From: DYRB01 sp963845265
Lineage (GTDB): Bacteria > Pseudomonadota > Gammaproteobacteria > Chromatiales > Chromatiaceae
DNA length: 64,000 bases
Direction: 5' to 3'
Assembly (NCBI GenBank): GCA_963845265.1
Contig: CAWJRN010000009.1
Location: 248,001-312,000 of the forward strand
The notes beneath the pieces are model-generated. The model did not search any database. It was not told where the DNA came from and worked only from the letters and a program-made list of their open reading frames with translations. Below are positions 1-8,696 of the stretch, in pieces. A program made the translations under genes and the position numbers. Positions within the stretch are counted from its first letter, which is position 1; every line of letters starts with the position of its first letter.

Positions 1-663
1 CTGCTCGCGGATCGCCGGGTCCGCGGCATCGAGAAAGCCGGCGACGAAGCCCGGCGTCTCCTCCGGCTCCACCTGGAGCAGCCCGGCCAGGCACTCGCCC
101 ACCACCTCGGGCTCTGCATCGCCGAGCAGGGCCTTGGCCCGCAGCAGGGCCTCCGCCGCCAGGGGCTCCGCGCAGGCGATGGCCCGGGCCGCACCGGCCC
201 GGGCGCGTGGCTCGGGGTCGGCGAGCAGACTCACCAGGTCGATGAGGGCCCGGGGGTAGCGGGTCTGAACCAGACCCATGGCGCTGGTGGCCCGCAGATC
301 CACCGCCGTGTCCACACTCCCGCCCCAGACCGGCTCGGCCTGACGCAGGCGTATGCCCACCCGATAGACTTCGGCGTCCTGGAAGTCCAGGGCCACCAGG
401 GCGCGAACGATGGCGCCCTTGGCCATGCACTGGGGGTCACACTTGTAGTCCAAGGGGCGCAGACGCTCGAAGGCGGCGACCAGATCGGCCTCTAGGTCAT
501 AGAGCAGGCGCTCGTCGCAGAGCTGGGCGGCGCGTGCCACCGGCAAGGGGTGAGGGTCACGCAGGGCCAGGCGCACAGCGGCAGGAAGGGCGGCCGGGTC
601 GCCGTCGGCGGCAGACTGAAGTCGCGCCATTCGCACCTTGGGATCTTCGCCTTTCTTGGCCAT
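1..663 (-). CDS. HEAT-repeat domain protein (partial, C-terminus outside window)
   Basis: The reading frame starts at ATG 661-663 (MAKKGEDP) and stays open for 221 codons to the window edge, so the end is missing. It is rich in Ala, Leu, Arg and Asp, with helical repeat units such as LVSLLADPEPRARAGAARAI and LLGDAEPEVVGECLAGLL that have the HEAT/PBS-lyase look. A short central stretch with two cysteines (YKCDPQCMAKG) and the phrase ALVALDFQDAEVYRVG interrupt the repeats. There is no signal peptide, so it is probably a cytoplasmic scaffold. It lies 33 bp downstream of the exported coiled-coil protein on the same strand and is probably the last visible gene of that operon. The partner is unknown. 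Confidence 0.7.
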   Translation of the reverse strand, partial: MAKKGEDPKVRMARLQSAADGDPAALPAAVRLALRDPHPLPVARAAQLCDERLLYDLEADLVAAFERLRPLDYKCDPQCMAKGAIVRALVALDFQDAEVYRVGIRLRQAEPVWGGSVDTAVDLRATSAMGLVQTRYPRALIDLVSLLADPEPRARAGAARAIACAEPLAAEALLRAKALLGDAEPEVVGECLAGLLQVEPEETPGFVAGFLDAADPAIREQ

Positions 664-696
664 GGGTGTGGACCTCGGTGGCGCCGCCAGCCCTGC

Positions 697-1236
697 TCAG
701 GGCTGCCCGGTATGCCGGATGACGAGGCGGCGGACGGCCTTGGCGTCGTCCGCCGGGAGTTGGCCCAGGACGTGGACGAAGGTACCCGGGGCGAGGTCGG
801 TGCGTCTGTGCAGGTCAAAGACGATCGGCGCCAAGGCCTCCCCCCCGGCCAGGGTCGCGGTCACCTCGATTGGTACGGCACCGCCGACCTGTATCTGCCG
901 CCAGAGGTCAGCATCCGGGGGCTCGGCGACCAGGTTCAAGAGCAGATCGACCCGGCCGGTCTTGCGGTCAAGTTCTTGCTGGGAGACGGCAAAGGGGGCA
1001 TCGGACAGGTAGGTGTCGAACTGCCAGACCAGGTCCTTGGTGGTGCGCACCCCTGGGCCGGACGCCGGCTCGACACCGCCGGCAAGCTGGGCCTCGATCA
1101 CCTCTATCCGGCGCGCCATCTGGTCGATGCGCGCCTCCAGTTCCGCCAGCTTGTCAGCGGCGGGGTTCGCCTGGGCCAGGCAGGGGGACGCCAGGACCCA
1201 AAGGGCCGCGGCAAGCAGGTATCCAGATCTATTCAT
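697..1236 (-). CDS. Exported hypothetical protein with N-terminal coiled coil
   Basis: This is a 179-residue protein. An ATG 84 bp further upstream is open in frame, but ATG 1234-1236 directly precedes a clear signal peptide (MNRSGYLLAAALWVLASPCLAQ), so it is the better start. A short heptad-like coiled coil follows (KLAELEARIDQMARRIEVIEAQL), then a domain of about 120 residues I do not recognise, with a beta-rich pattern (VPIEVTATLAGG, APIVFDLHRRTDLAPG). It is probably periplasmic. It sits between the 5'-nucleotidase gene (37 bp gap) and the HEAT gene (33 bp gap) on one strand, so the three are likely co-transcribed. Confidence 0.7.
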   Translation of the reverse strand: MNRSGYLLAAALWVLASPCLAQANPAADKLAELEARIDQMARRIEVIEAQLAGGVEPASGPGVRTTKDLVWQFDTYLSDAPFAVSQQELDRKTGRVDLLLNLVAEPPDADLWRQIQVGGAVPIEVTATLAGGEALAPIVFDLHRRTDLAPGTFVHVLGQLPADDAKAVRRLVIRHTGQP

Positions 1237-1273
1237 GTGTCGTCCTGTCGTTTTGTCGTCATGGCAGTGTTGG

Positions 1274-2788
1274 TCAGCGCCGAACGATGCGTCCGTCGAG
1301 CCGAGGCGCGACGGGTTCACCGACGCGGAAGGCCTCGATGACCATGTCCGAAATCAGGCGACCGGTGGGTACCCGTCCCTGCATGTCGTTGAAGACCGCA
1401 TAGCCGTCGCCGCCCGCGGCCAGGAAGTCCGGCATCACCACCCGATAACGACGCGCCGGGTCCAGGGGCTGCCCGCCCAGGGTGACGCCCTCGGGTCTGC
1501 CCGCCGCGATGGTATAGCGCAGCCCCGAGACCTGCAGGAAACCGCCGGGGTTGTCCGCGGGCTCCATGGCTGCACTCTGCCCCAGGGCTGTGAGGATCTC
1601 GGCACCGGTCAGGTCGCCCACCACCAGCTCGTTGCGGAAGGGAAAGGCCTGATAGATCTGCTTGAGGGTGACATTCCCGGCCGGGATACCTGCCCGAAAG
1701 CCCCCGCCGTTAAAGAGGGCCAGGTCGGCCTGGGTGATCTCCCGGGCCAGGTCTGCCACGAAGTCGCCGAAGACCGCCTCGCCGCGCCGGATCTCCTCCC
1801 GCCGGGCGCCGAGGTCCACCTCGGAGCGCCCGACGGTCTCCGCCAAGCCCCGATCTGCCTCCGCGGCGATGCGCGTGACCTCCGCCGCCACCTCGGGGTC
1901 TTGCGGGGCCGACGCGTCCATTGGCAGCAGGCGGTAGCCGCTGCGCACCAGATACCCATCTCGGCAGTCGAGATCCAGGCGCCCCAACCAGCGGCCCCGT
2001 TCCCCGGCCTGGAGGATGGGCACAGCCCCCTCCTGTTCCGGCTGGGCATAGACATTGTGATTGTGGCCGCCGACGATCAGGTCGATGTCGGCCACCTCCC
2101 GGGCCAGCCGGCGATCATCGGCGATGCCCATGTGCGAGAGGACGACCACCAGGTCTGCATCGGCCGCCAACTCGGGCACCAGACGCCGGGCGACAGTAAC
2201 CGGGTCTTCGACACTGATTCCAACCACATTGCGTGGGTGAGTCGCGGTGGCTAGCTCCGGCGTGGTGAGCCCAAGCACCGCAACCCGAGGCCCGTTCGGC
2301 TTGGCGAAGAGGACCGCGGGCCTGACGGGAAGTGGCTCCGGGTGGGCTTGCACATTGGCGGTCAGGAACGGGAAGGCGGACAGTGCGAGCAGATGCCGGA
2401 AGGCGTCCTGACCATAGTCCAGCTCGTGGTTGCCCATCGCCGCCGCATCAACCCCCAACCGATCGAGCAGGATCAGGTCCGGGATGCCCAGAAACAGGCT
2501 GGAGGTCAGGGTCCCCTGTAGCAGGTCGCCGGCGAACAGCAGCAGGACGGGGCGACCCTGGGCCTCGGCCTCGGCGCGCACCTGGGACACCGCCGCGGCC
2601 AGACGGGCGATACCGCCCACCTCGGCCTGTGTGCCGGGGTCGACATAGGGTTCGAGCTGTCCGTGGAAGTCATTGAAGTGCAGCAGGGTCAGCCCTTGAC
2701 CGTCGGCGCACTCGGCCCAGACCCGCCCCGTCAGGCTCACCATCAGCATCAGGGCGAGGGCCGCGGCGCCCCTTGCGCACGACTTCAC
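1274..2788 (-). CDS. Periplasmic 5'-nucleotidase / metallophosphatase (UshA-like)
   Basis: This is an exported metallophosphoesterase of the 5'-nucleotidase family, expected to hydrolyse nucleotides in the periplasm. The N-terminal metallophos domain shows HFNDFHGQ (metal ligands Asp and His), GDLLQG, GNHELDYG and GGHNH. The C-terminal substrate-binding half carries FNGGGFRAGIPAG and a terminal GGDGYAVFNDM motif. The start chosen is GTG 2786-2788: a GGAGG lies 8 bases upstream and it gives a normal signal peptide. An in-frame ATG at 2884 would add 32 residues in front of the signal peptide. Length of about 504 residues suits the family. SoxB belongs to the same superfamily, but no sox genes are nearby. 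Confidence 0.88.
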   Translation of the reverse strand: MKSCARGAAALALMLMVSLTGRVWAECADGQGLTLLHFNDFHGQLEPYVDPGTQAEVGGIARLAAAVSQVRAEAEAQGRPVLLLFAGDLLQGTLTSSLFLGIPDLILLDRLGVDAAAMGNHELDYGQDAFRHLLALSAFPFLTANVQAHPEPLPVRPAVLFAKPNGPRVAVLGLTTPELATATHPRNVVGISVEDPVTVARRLVPELAADADLVVVLSHMGIADDRRLAREVADIDLIVGGHNHNVYAQPEQEGAVPILQAGERGRWLGRLDLDCRDGYLVRSGYRLLPMDASAPQDPEVAAEVTRIAAEADRGLAETVGRSEVDLGARREEIRRGEAVFGDFVADLAREITQADLALFNGGGFRAGIPAGNVTLKQIYQAFPFRNELVVGDLTGAEILTALGQSAAMEPADNPGGFLQVSGLRYTIAAGRPEGVTLGGQPLDPARRYRVVMPDFLAAGGDGYAVFNDMQGRVPTGRLISDMVIEAFRVGEPVAPRLDGRIVRR

Positions 2789-2877
2789 GACCCCGGCCTC
2801 CGTACGGCGCAGGGGTGTGTGAACTGCCCGAGGGCAACGCTCTGCGTCCCCGTACTCATGGCCGCGCTCCGACCCGA

Positions 2878-3351
2878 TCACCATGACACCGCCGCCTCTG
2901 CGATGGCCTTAAGGTTCTCCGCCACCTCCGCCATGACCGGACTCGCCGCGACCTGATCCGCCGGAATCTCGCGGTGCACCACATAGGTCTTGTCCTGCTC
3001 CGTCGGCAGGGTATAGGCGGAGATGATGAAGGGGCAGTTGACGATCCGGGCCGGGTCCTCGACGGTCATCTTGCGCGACAGGATGGCACTGCAGAATTCG
3101 ATGGACTCCGCGTGAATATAGGGCGAATCCCCCAAGCTCAGGTCCTTGCCCGTGCGCTCCAGCATCTCCCCCATGTGCATGATATTGTTGATATACATTC
3201 CCCGCTCTCCGATGGCCGCCTTGAGCCCATCCATGACGTCCTCGAAAGAAGCGCTGCTCTCGTAGACGGCGTAGCCGCTACCCGCCTGGACGGCCTGGGA
3301 CGCGGCTAGGGACAGGGCAAGGATGCAGACTAAGCTTCTGATCGTCGACAT
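2878..3351 (-). CDS. DUF302 family exported protein
   Basis: This 157-residue protein has a signal peptide (cleavage near AVQAGSG). The DUF302 fold follows: SFEDVMDGLKAAIGERGMYI, then IVNCPFIISAYTLP and a C-terminal helix ending in LKAIAEAAVSW. DUF302 proteins are frequent in sulfur-oxidising bacteria, but their molecular role is not established. It is probably the first gene of the minus-strand run with the nucleotidase, which begins about 90 bp downstream. Confidence 0.85.
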   Translation of the reverse strand: MSTIRSLVCILALSLAASQAVQAGSGYAVYESSASFEDVMDGLKAAIGERGMYINNIMHMGEMLERTGKDLSLGDSPYIHAESIEFCSAILSRKMTVEDPARIVNCPFIISAYTLPTEQDKTYVVHREIPADQVAASPVMAEVAENLKAIAEAAVSW

Positions 3352-3386
3352 GGTTGGACTCCTCTGGTGGTTGTTGTCGGCACGAT

Positions 3387-3402
3387 CTTAGGCGATTGGC
3401 GG
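3387..3402 (+). repeat. 16-bp copy of the outer end of the 12986-13152 element
   Basis: The sequence cttaggcgattggcgg occurs here between the DUF302 and SrfA-like genes. It recurs, reverse-complemented, at 13136-13151, as the outer part of an inverted-repeat element. The flanks differ. This could be a solo element end or a shared binding site. Confidence 0.35.
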
Positions 3403-3450
3403 GAAATGACATACCAGATTGGGCCGGGTTTTCTTTCGCTGGCAGTATCC

Positions 3451-5712
3451 TCAGCGTCCGAACAATGCCCGCAGCGCCCCGCCCAGGGAACCCCCGCGTC
3501 CCCCCAGGCAGAGGTCGCTGCCCTTGCCGCTGCAGATCAACCGTCCCGAGGCATCGTAGGCCGAATAGGAGACGGGGATGATGCCGCGGCCACTGCAGCG
3601 ATACCAGAAATCGCCGCGCCAGGTATTCGCCCCCACCTTCCCCAAGCCGCAGTTGCGACAGCCCCGATTGGTGGATGTCACGCGCGCGACGCGGGCGCTT
3701 GCCGGCGGGTCGATGGTCACGATGTGGCGAACACCGTCGCCGTCCCACCCCGAGCTGGGCTGGACCACCAACTGCCCCGTGCACTCGCCGGTCATGGCGA
3801 AGCTGCTGCTGCCGCTCGGTGGCCTCGCCGCCGCGGGTGGTCGCTTGGGGCTATCCGACGCCTGCGCGCTTGGCATCGGTCGGGGTGCGACCACCGGCGG
3901 TTTCGGTTTGCAGGGTTCCAGGGCCGCGGCGAGGCGTCGGCGCAGCGGGGCCAGGGACTTCGCGGGCTCGCCATCGAGCTTGCGCTTCAGCGCCTTGAGC
4001 TTGGGGCAGTCCTGGCCGGCGTCGGCCAGCAGCCGGGTGTAGCGATCCACCCTGTCGCAGTCCGCCAGTTGCGCCTTGAGTGCACCCTCGGCCTTGGCGA
4101 ACCGCGGGTTGCCTTTGACGGTGAGGTCGGCGGCAAGGGCGCGCGCCTTGGCGCAGTCGCCGCCGGCCTCGGCTATACGCTCTTCCAGGGCGCTGGCCGC
4201 GGCGCACACCTCGAGTTCGGCTTGCAGCCGGGTCCGGATGTCGAGAAATCGCAGGTTGTTGCGGTACGCGCCGATGCCCTCGTCGAGGGCCTTGACCAGG
4301 GCGCAGTCGCCCATGGCCGTGGCGAATCGCTGTTCCAGGTCGGTCAGTGCGGCGCATTGGCCCAAGGCGACCTCGATCCGGCCGAGCAGGGCGGCCAGGG
4401 GTTCGCGCTCCGTGTCGTGCCGCAATAGGGTCTCCTTCAGACCGGCTAGGGTCAGGCAGTCCCCTTGGGATTGGGCCAGCTCGCGCTCCAGGTGATCGGC
4501 CAGGTCGCAGCGCGCGAGTTCCGCGTAGAGCGCGTCCCGGATCGGTTGCAGTGGTGCCGCGTCCTCATCCGCAAGGGCAGGGGCTGCCTCTCGGGCTAGC
4601 TCGCGCAGGAGCGGGCAATTGCCCTGGGCCGCCTCGATCCGAGGTCCCAGGTCGGCGGCGAGGCGACAGGCCGCCAAGGCCTGATCCAGGTCGGTACGCA
4701 GGCCTGTGAGGGGATAGGTTTGGGCATCTAGGGACTGGACCTCCCGATCCAACGCGGCGATGACGGTGCAATCTCCTGGCGCCGCAGCCAGCCTCTCCTG
4801 GAGTCCCTGGACCTGCTGGCATGCCGCTTGGCGCCGTTGCAGCTCGGTGTTCAGCGACAGGAAGGGTTGGCGTTCCGGGTCGTAGGCCGACAGGTAGTCG
4901 GCGAGGGCGGGCAAGGCGTCGCAGGGTGCGTCGGCGAGCTGCTCGGCGAGTGCTGAGGCTTCGTCGCACAGGCCCAGTTCGGTGAGGACCGCCATGCGGA
5001 CATCGGGGTAGCGTTCGGCGTCGGGGTCGACCCGGTCCAACCAGACCGATAGCTCCGCCAAGGGGGCAATGGGGTCGCACTGGGTCTCCATCGCGGCGCT
5101 CAAGGCCGAGTGCAGTTGGTCGGCTTCCCGTTGCTGGAGCCACAGCCAGGTGCCGATCCCCAGGCCGGCAATCAGGAGCGCGCCGAGCACGGCGACCGGC
5201 CAGCGGGAGCGCAACGCAGACCGGGCGGTGGGGCCGGCGACCCCAGGGCCGATGACGCTGCCCTTGGGTGAACCCGCCTCGGTACCGCCCCAGGAGGTCA
5301 GGACGGGGGCCCCGGCAACCGCGTAGACGGACGCGTCGCCAGGATATCGGACGGCGTGGCGGAGCAGTTCGGCGAGGTGGCGATCCTCGGGCTCCCGCTG
5401 CTCCAGCGCATCGGCCAGGTGGGCGATGGCTTGCAGCCGGTCGGCGAGGAGCCCGCGTAGCGCGTCCTGGGCATCCGGGGGCAGATCCAGCAGGGGGACG
5501 GGTTGGCCCGCCAGGTCGCTGTACCAATCGACCGCACCCTGCGGGTCTGCGGTTGTCACGGGTCGGGCGAAGAGGGATGCGGTGACCTCCGGCAGGTGGC
5601 GCTTGAGCACCTGCTGAAGCTCGGCAAAGCGCTGCCAGTGCTGCGCGGCCTGAGCGCGGTCGCGGCCGGGGTCGGGATAAACCAGGCTGGCGATTCGGAC
5701 CGAAGGTGTCAT
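3451..5712 (-). CDS. SrfA-like membrane protein with periplasmic Cys-paired repeats
   Basis: This is a 753-residue protein starting at ATG 5710-5712 (MTPSVRIASLVYP); an in-frame ATG 60 bp upstream is less likely. Residues 1-150 look like the N-terminal domain of the SrfA family: VDWYSDLAGQPVPL and, later, VYAVAGAPVLTSWG match what I recall of that family. One transmembrane helix lies at about 171-191 (WPVAVLGALLIAGLGIGTW). Residues 212-601 hold about eight tandem helical repeats of about 50 residues. Each starts with GDC or a variant and carries a second Cys about 35 residues later, suggesting disulfide-pinned periplasmic repeats. A Pro-rich linker leads to a C-terminal Cys-rich beta domain. 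The gene diverges from the vWA/Tag-like operon across 223 bp, so a functional link is likely. Confidence 0.75.
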   Translation of the reverse strand: MTPSVRIASLVYPDPGRDRAQAAQHWQRFAELQQVLKRHLPEVTASLFARPVTTADPQGAVDWYSDLAGQPVPLLDLPPDAQDALRGLLADRLQAIAHLADALEQREPEDRHLAELLRHAVRYPGDASVYAVAGAPVLTSWGGTEAGSPKGSVIGPGVAGPTARSALRSRWPVAVLGALLIAGLGIGTWLWLQQREADQLHSALSAAMETQCDPIAPLAELSVWLDRVDPDAERYPDVRMAVLTELGLCDEASALAEQLADAPCDALPALADYLSAYDPERQPFLSLNTELQRRQAACQQVQGLQERLAAAPGDCTVIAALDREVQSLDAQTYPLTGLRTDLDQALAACRLAADLGPRIEAAQGNCPLLRELAREAAPALADEDAAPLQPIRDALYAELARCDLADHLERELAQSQGDCLTLAGLKETLLRHDTEREPLAALLGRIEVALGQCAALTDLEQRFATAMGDCALVKALDEGIGAYRNNLRFLDIRTRLQAELEVCAAASALEERIAEAGGDCAKARALAADLTVKGNPRFAKAEGALKAQLADCDRVDRYTRLLADAGQDCPKLKALKRKLDGEPAKSLAPLRRRLAAALEPCKPKPPVVAPRPMPSAQASDSPKRPPAAARPPSGSSSFAMTGECTGQLVVQPSSGWDGDGVRHIVTIDPPASARVARVTSTNRGCRNCGLGKVGANTWRGDFWYRCSGRGIIPVSYSAYDASGRLICSGKGSDLCLGGRGGSLGGALRALFGR

Positions 5713-5935
5713 CTGGGAGCCTGTCGGACTTTGGATGAATCGGGTGCAAGAGGCGTGCACCCCATCCCGCATCTTACCGCGTTTTTCCTATTGCTCAGGG
5801 TGGTGGGCCAGGCAGGTCGGGTAGGGGGCGGCGCGGGACCAGGGACCAGTGCAGGCTACGGCGCCCTGTGCGATCATCTGTCTGCGGAAATGCTGATGCT
5901 TCAGCGCCTTATCCGCGCAGCGACGCGAGAGCACG

Positions 5936-7927
5936 ATGACAGGTTTCAAACGCTACTTCTTCATCGGATGTTGGGTGTGTCTGGTTGCGGGGCCGGCGTT
6001 GCTGATGGCGACCGCCCAGGCCGCCGATCGAACGCCCTTGCTTCAACCCGGCAAGAAGACCCTGTATCAACGGGTCTTGACACGCCCAGGGGCGCTGCTG
6101 ACGGATGAGCCTGGTGCCCAGGACGGTCGCCCGATTCCCGCCTTCTCGCGGTTCTACGTCTACACCGAGCGAGCCGGTGAAGGGGGTCCCTGGCTGGAGG
6201 TGGGGGTCGATACCAAGGGCGACGTCAAGGGCTGGCTGGCGGCGGCACAGACCGCACCCTGGCACCAGCAAATGGCCCTGGCCTTCACCAACCCAGGCGC
6301 TCAGCGCACCCGGGCGCTGTTCTTCGACTCCTGGGAGGCGCTCGATCACATCCTGTCCCTGCCGCAGCCCAGCGCCGAACTGGGCCCGCTGACCGAAAGC
6401 ATCGCCGCCGGCGGGCGCGACCCGCGTGTGGTGGCCATCGAGCCGGACCGGCACATCGACATCAACAGCCAGTTCTACCTGCTGCCGATCCTGGACTACC
6501 GGGAGGTCTTCACCGAGGCTGGTTTCCCCATGCGGGGGCTCAAGGTTGCCTCGGTCACGGAGAGCGCGGCTGCTGCGCCCCAGGCGGTGACGAAGACCGA
6601 TGAGGTCGTCCAACTCGGCGCCTTCCGGGCCGCGGTGGTGTTCGTCATCGATTCGACCGCCTCGATGCAGAAGTACATCGACAGGGCGCGTGAGACGGTG
6701 CGGCAGGTCTACGAGCGCATCAAGGGCTCCAGTATTGCCGACCAGGTCTCCTTCGGGCTGGTCGCCTTCCGTGCCCCAAGTCAGGATCCGGAACGGGCCA
6801 AGTCCCTGGGCTATGTGGCGCGGGTCTTCGCGGACCCGAGCGTGGTCGACTCGGAACAGGAGTTTCTCAAGCTGACCGCGACCCTTGCAGAGGCCAAGGT
6901 GTCGACGGACGCCTTCGATGAAGACCCCTATGCCGGCCTCCTCGAAGCACTGGAGGAGATCCCCTGGAACCGCTTCGGGGCCCGCTATGCGGTACTGATC
7001 ACCGACGCGGGGGCCCTGGAGGGCAAGGCGTCGGTCACCGGGCTGCACGCCGCCGAGGTGCGCTCCGAGGCGGCGGCCAAGGGCGTGGCGGTCTTGGTGC
7101 TGCACCTGAAGACGCCCCTTGGGGCAGCGGACCATGGCAAGGCACAGGCGCAATACCAAGTCTTATCCGACAACGGTGCGATTCAGCGTAGCCTGTACTT
7201 CCCGGTTCAGGATGGGTCGGTGGAGAGCCTCGGCAAGGCTGTCAGCGCCCTGGCGGACACGGTGATGGAGAACGTGCTGGCGGCCTCGCGTGGCGAACTC
7301 TCCGCCGGCGCCGCCCGGACTGCCCAGGACGCAGGGTCCGGGGACGCGGAGACGAAGGGTCTACGGGAGGCAGCCCAGGCCCTGGGGTATGCGATGCGGC
7401 TGGCCTACCTCGGCAAGCAGGAGGGGACCCGGGCACCACCGGTCTTCGAAGGGTGGATCAGCGACCGGGACCCCGCAGACCCGACGGTACGCACGGTCGA
7501 GGAAAGGGTCCTGCTGACCAAGAACCAGCTTAGCGATCTGCACGGGATACTGAAGCAGATCGTCGATGCCGCGGATGCGGGGATGCTGGAGCCCGACGCC
7601 TTTTTCGACAACCTGCGCTCCATCGCGGCCCAGTACGGGCGTGACCCCAGCCTCGCCCTGCGCCCGGAGGCGACCAAGCTCGCCGACCTCGGCCTGCTCG
7701 GCGAGTATCTCGACGGGCTGCCCTACAAGAGCGCGGTAATGAATCTGGATCAGGACACCTGGTCGCGTTGGGGCACCCAGCGCCAGTTCGACTTCGTCAG
7801 CCAGTTGAAGGGCAAAATTCGACTCTACGAGCGCTACAACGCCGACACCGACCGCTGGGTGAGCCTGGCGCAGGACAGTCCCAAGGGCGAGCACGTCTAC
7901 CCGGTGCCCTTGAGCGATTTGCCCTGA
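5936..7927 (+). CDS. Secreted von Willebrand factor A protein (PpkA periplasmic-region-like)
   Basis: This 663-residue protein has an N-terminal signal or anchor (GCWVCLVAGPALLMATAQA). Residues 45-110 look like an SH3-type domain (VLTRPGALLTDEPG ... WLEVGVDTKGDVKGWLAA). A vWA domain starts near 235 (VVFVIDSTASMQKYID). D239 begins a metal-site motif of DxTxS form where DxSxS is usual, and ITDAGALEG supplies the later acidic residue. The C-terminal 200 residues are helical. In type VI secretion loci a vWA domain forms the periplasmic part of the kinase PpkA; here there is no kinase domain. The gene heads an operon with the ABC transporter, SUMF1 and lipoprotein genes, so I infer an envelope sensor. 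The fine match to PpkA rests on recollection plus gene order. Confidence 0.8.
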   Translation: MTGFKRYFFIGCWVCLVAGPALLMATAQAADRTPLLQPGKKTLYQRVLTRPGALLTDEPGAQDGRPIPAFSRFYVYTERAGEGGPWLEVGVDTKGDVKGWLAAAQTAPWHQQMALAFTNPGAQRTRALFFDSWEALDHILSLPQPSAELGPLTESIAAGGRDPRVVAIEPDRHIDINSQFYLLPILDYREVFTEAGFPMRGLKVASVTESAAAAPQAVTKTDEVVQLGAFRAAVVFVIDSTASMQKYIDRARETVRQVYERIKGSSIADQVSFGLVAFRAPSQDPERAKSLGYVARVFADPSVVDSEQEFLKLTATLAEAKVSTDAFDEDPYAGLLEALEEIPWNRFGARYAVLITDAGALEGKASVTGLHAAEVRSEAAAKGVAVLVLHLKTPLGAADHGKAQAQYQVLSDNGAIQRSLYFPVQDGSVESLGKAVSALADTVMENVLAASRGELSAGAARTAQDAGSGDAETKGLREAAQALGYAMRLAYLGKQEGTRAPPVFEGWISDRDPADPTVRTVEERVLLTKNQLSDLHGILKQIVDAADAGMLEPDAFFDNLRSIAAQYGRDPSLALRPEATKLADLGLLGEYLDGLPYKSAVMNLDQDTWSRWGTQRQFDFVSQLKGKIRLYERYNADTDRWVSLAQDSPKGEHVYPVPLSDLP

Positions 7928-7964
7928 ACCTGGTTCGGGCCACGCTTCTACCAAAACGCTAGGG

Positions 7965-8693
7965 GTGCCGTCGTCCGTGTTGTTGGACATCGCGCAATTG
8001 GGATACCGGCGGGGCCAGGGTGACCAGGCGTTCACCGTCCTGCTGCCCAGCCTGCGTGTGCAGCGCGGCGAGACCCTGGCCCTGACCGGTGCGAGCGGTA
8101 GCGGCAAGAGCACCCTCCTGGAACTGCTCGGCCTGGTCGCGGCGCCCTTGCCCGGGGCCCTGTTTCGTTGGCATGGTTCCGAGGCTGCCCCCCTGGACAT
8201 CGCCGCCCTGTGGCGGGCGGGCGCCCAGGGTCGACTGGCCAGATTGCGCGCGGGGTCCCTGGGCTTCGTCATGCAAACGGGTGGGCTGCTGCCCTACCTG
8301 ACGGTGCGGGAGAACATCCATATCAATCGGCGCTTGCTCGGGCTCGGCGAGGATCAGGGGGCCGTCGGGCACTTGGTGGAAGCCCTGGAACTCGGCGACC
8401 TGATGGGGCGCCGGCCCGAGCAGTTGTCCATCGGTCAACAGCAGCGCGCATCTATAGCTCGCGCGCTGGCCCATGGGCCGGCCCTGCTGCTGGCGGACGA
8501 GCCGTCCTCGGCCCTCGACCCGCGCCTCGCCGATCGGGTGCTCGGGCTGCTGCGTGACCTTGCCAAAGGGCTCGGGACGGCGGTGGTCATCGCCACCCAC
8601 GACCGGCACTATGTCCGCGACCTTGGTCTGCGGGAGTTGCGGGCCAGGCCCTGGGATGAGGGCGGCGACCGCGGGACCTGCTTCGAGGAGTGA
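7965..8693 (+). CDS. ABC transporter ATP-binding protein, TagT-like
   Basis: This is a 242-residue LolD/FtsE-class ATPase. It has Walker A GASGSGKST, Q-loop FVMQTGGLLPYLTV, a variant signature LSIGQQQR, Walker B LLLADEPSSALD and switch His in ATHD. The start is GTG 7965, with AGGGG just before. It lies 37 bp after the vWA gene and 3 bp before the permease gene, with which it must form the transporter. In the P. aeruginosa H1 locus the equivalent pair TagT-TagS passes an envelope signal to the kinase PpkA; that role is inferred here from gene order. A generic lipoprotein-type or macrolide-type exporter is the alternative. Confidence 0.88.
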   Translation: MPSSVLLDIAQLGYRRGQGDQAFTVLLPSLRVQRGETLALTGASGSGKSTLLELLGLVAAPLPGALFRWHGSEAAPLDIAALWRAGAQGRLARLRAGSLGFVMQTGGLLPYLTVRENIHINRRLLGLGEDQGAVGHLVEALELGDLMGRRPEQLSIGQQQRASIARALAHGPALLLADEPSSALDPRLADRVLGLLRDLAKGLGTAVVIATHDRHYVRDLGLRELRARPWDEGGDRGTCFEE

Positions 8694-8696
8694 ACC

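Noticed and set aside
1274..2788. SoxB (thiosulfate-oxidation) identity for the 5'-nucleotidase-family gene
   Set aside because: The metallophosphatase core is shared by both, but no sox neighbours exist and the gene fits generic UshA-like enzymes.
5909..7159. 416-codon open frame antisense to the vWA gene
   Set aside because: It is a high-GC shadow. The plus-strand product has a signal peptide and a vWA domain, while the antisense text has no family features.
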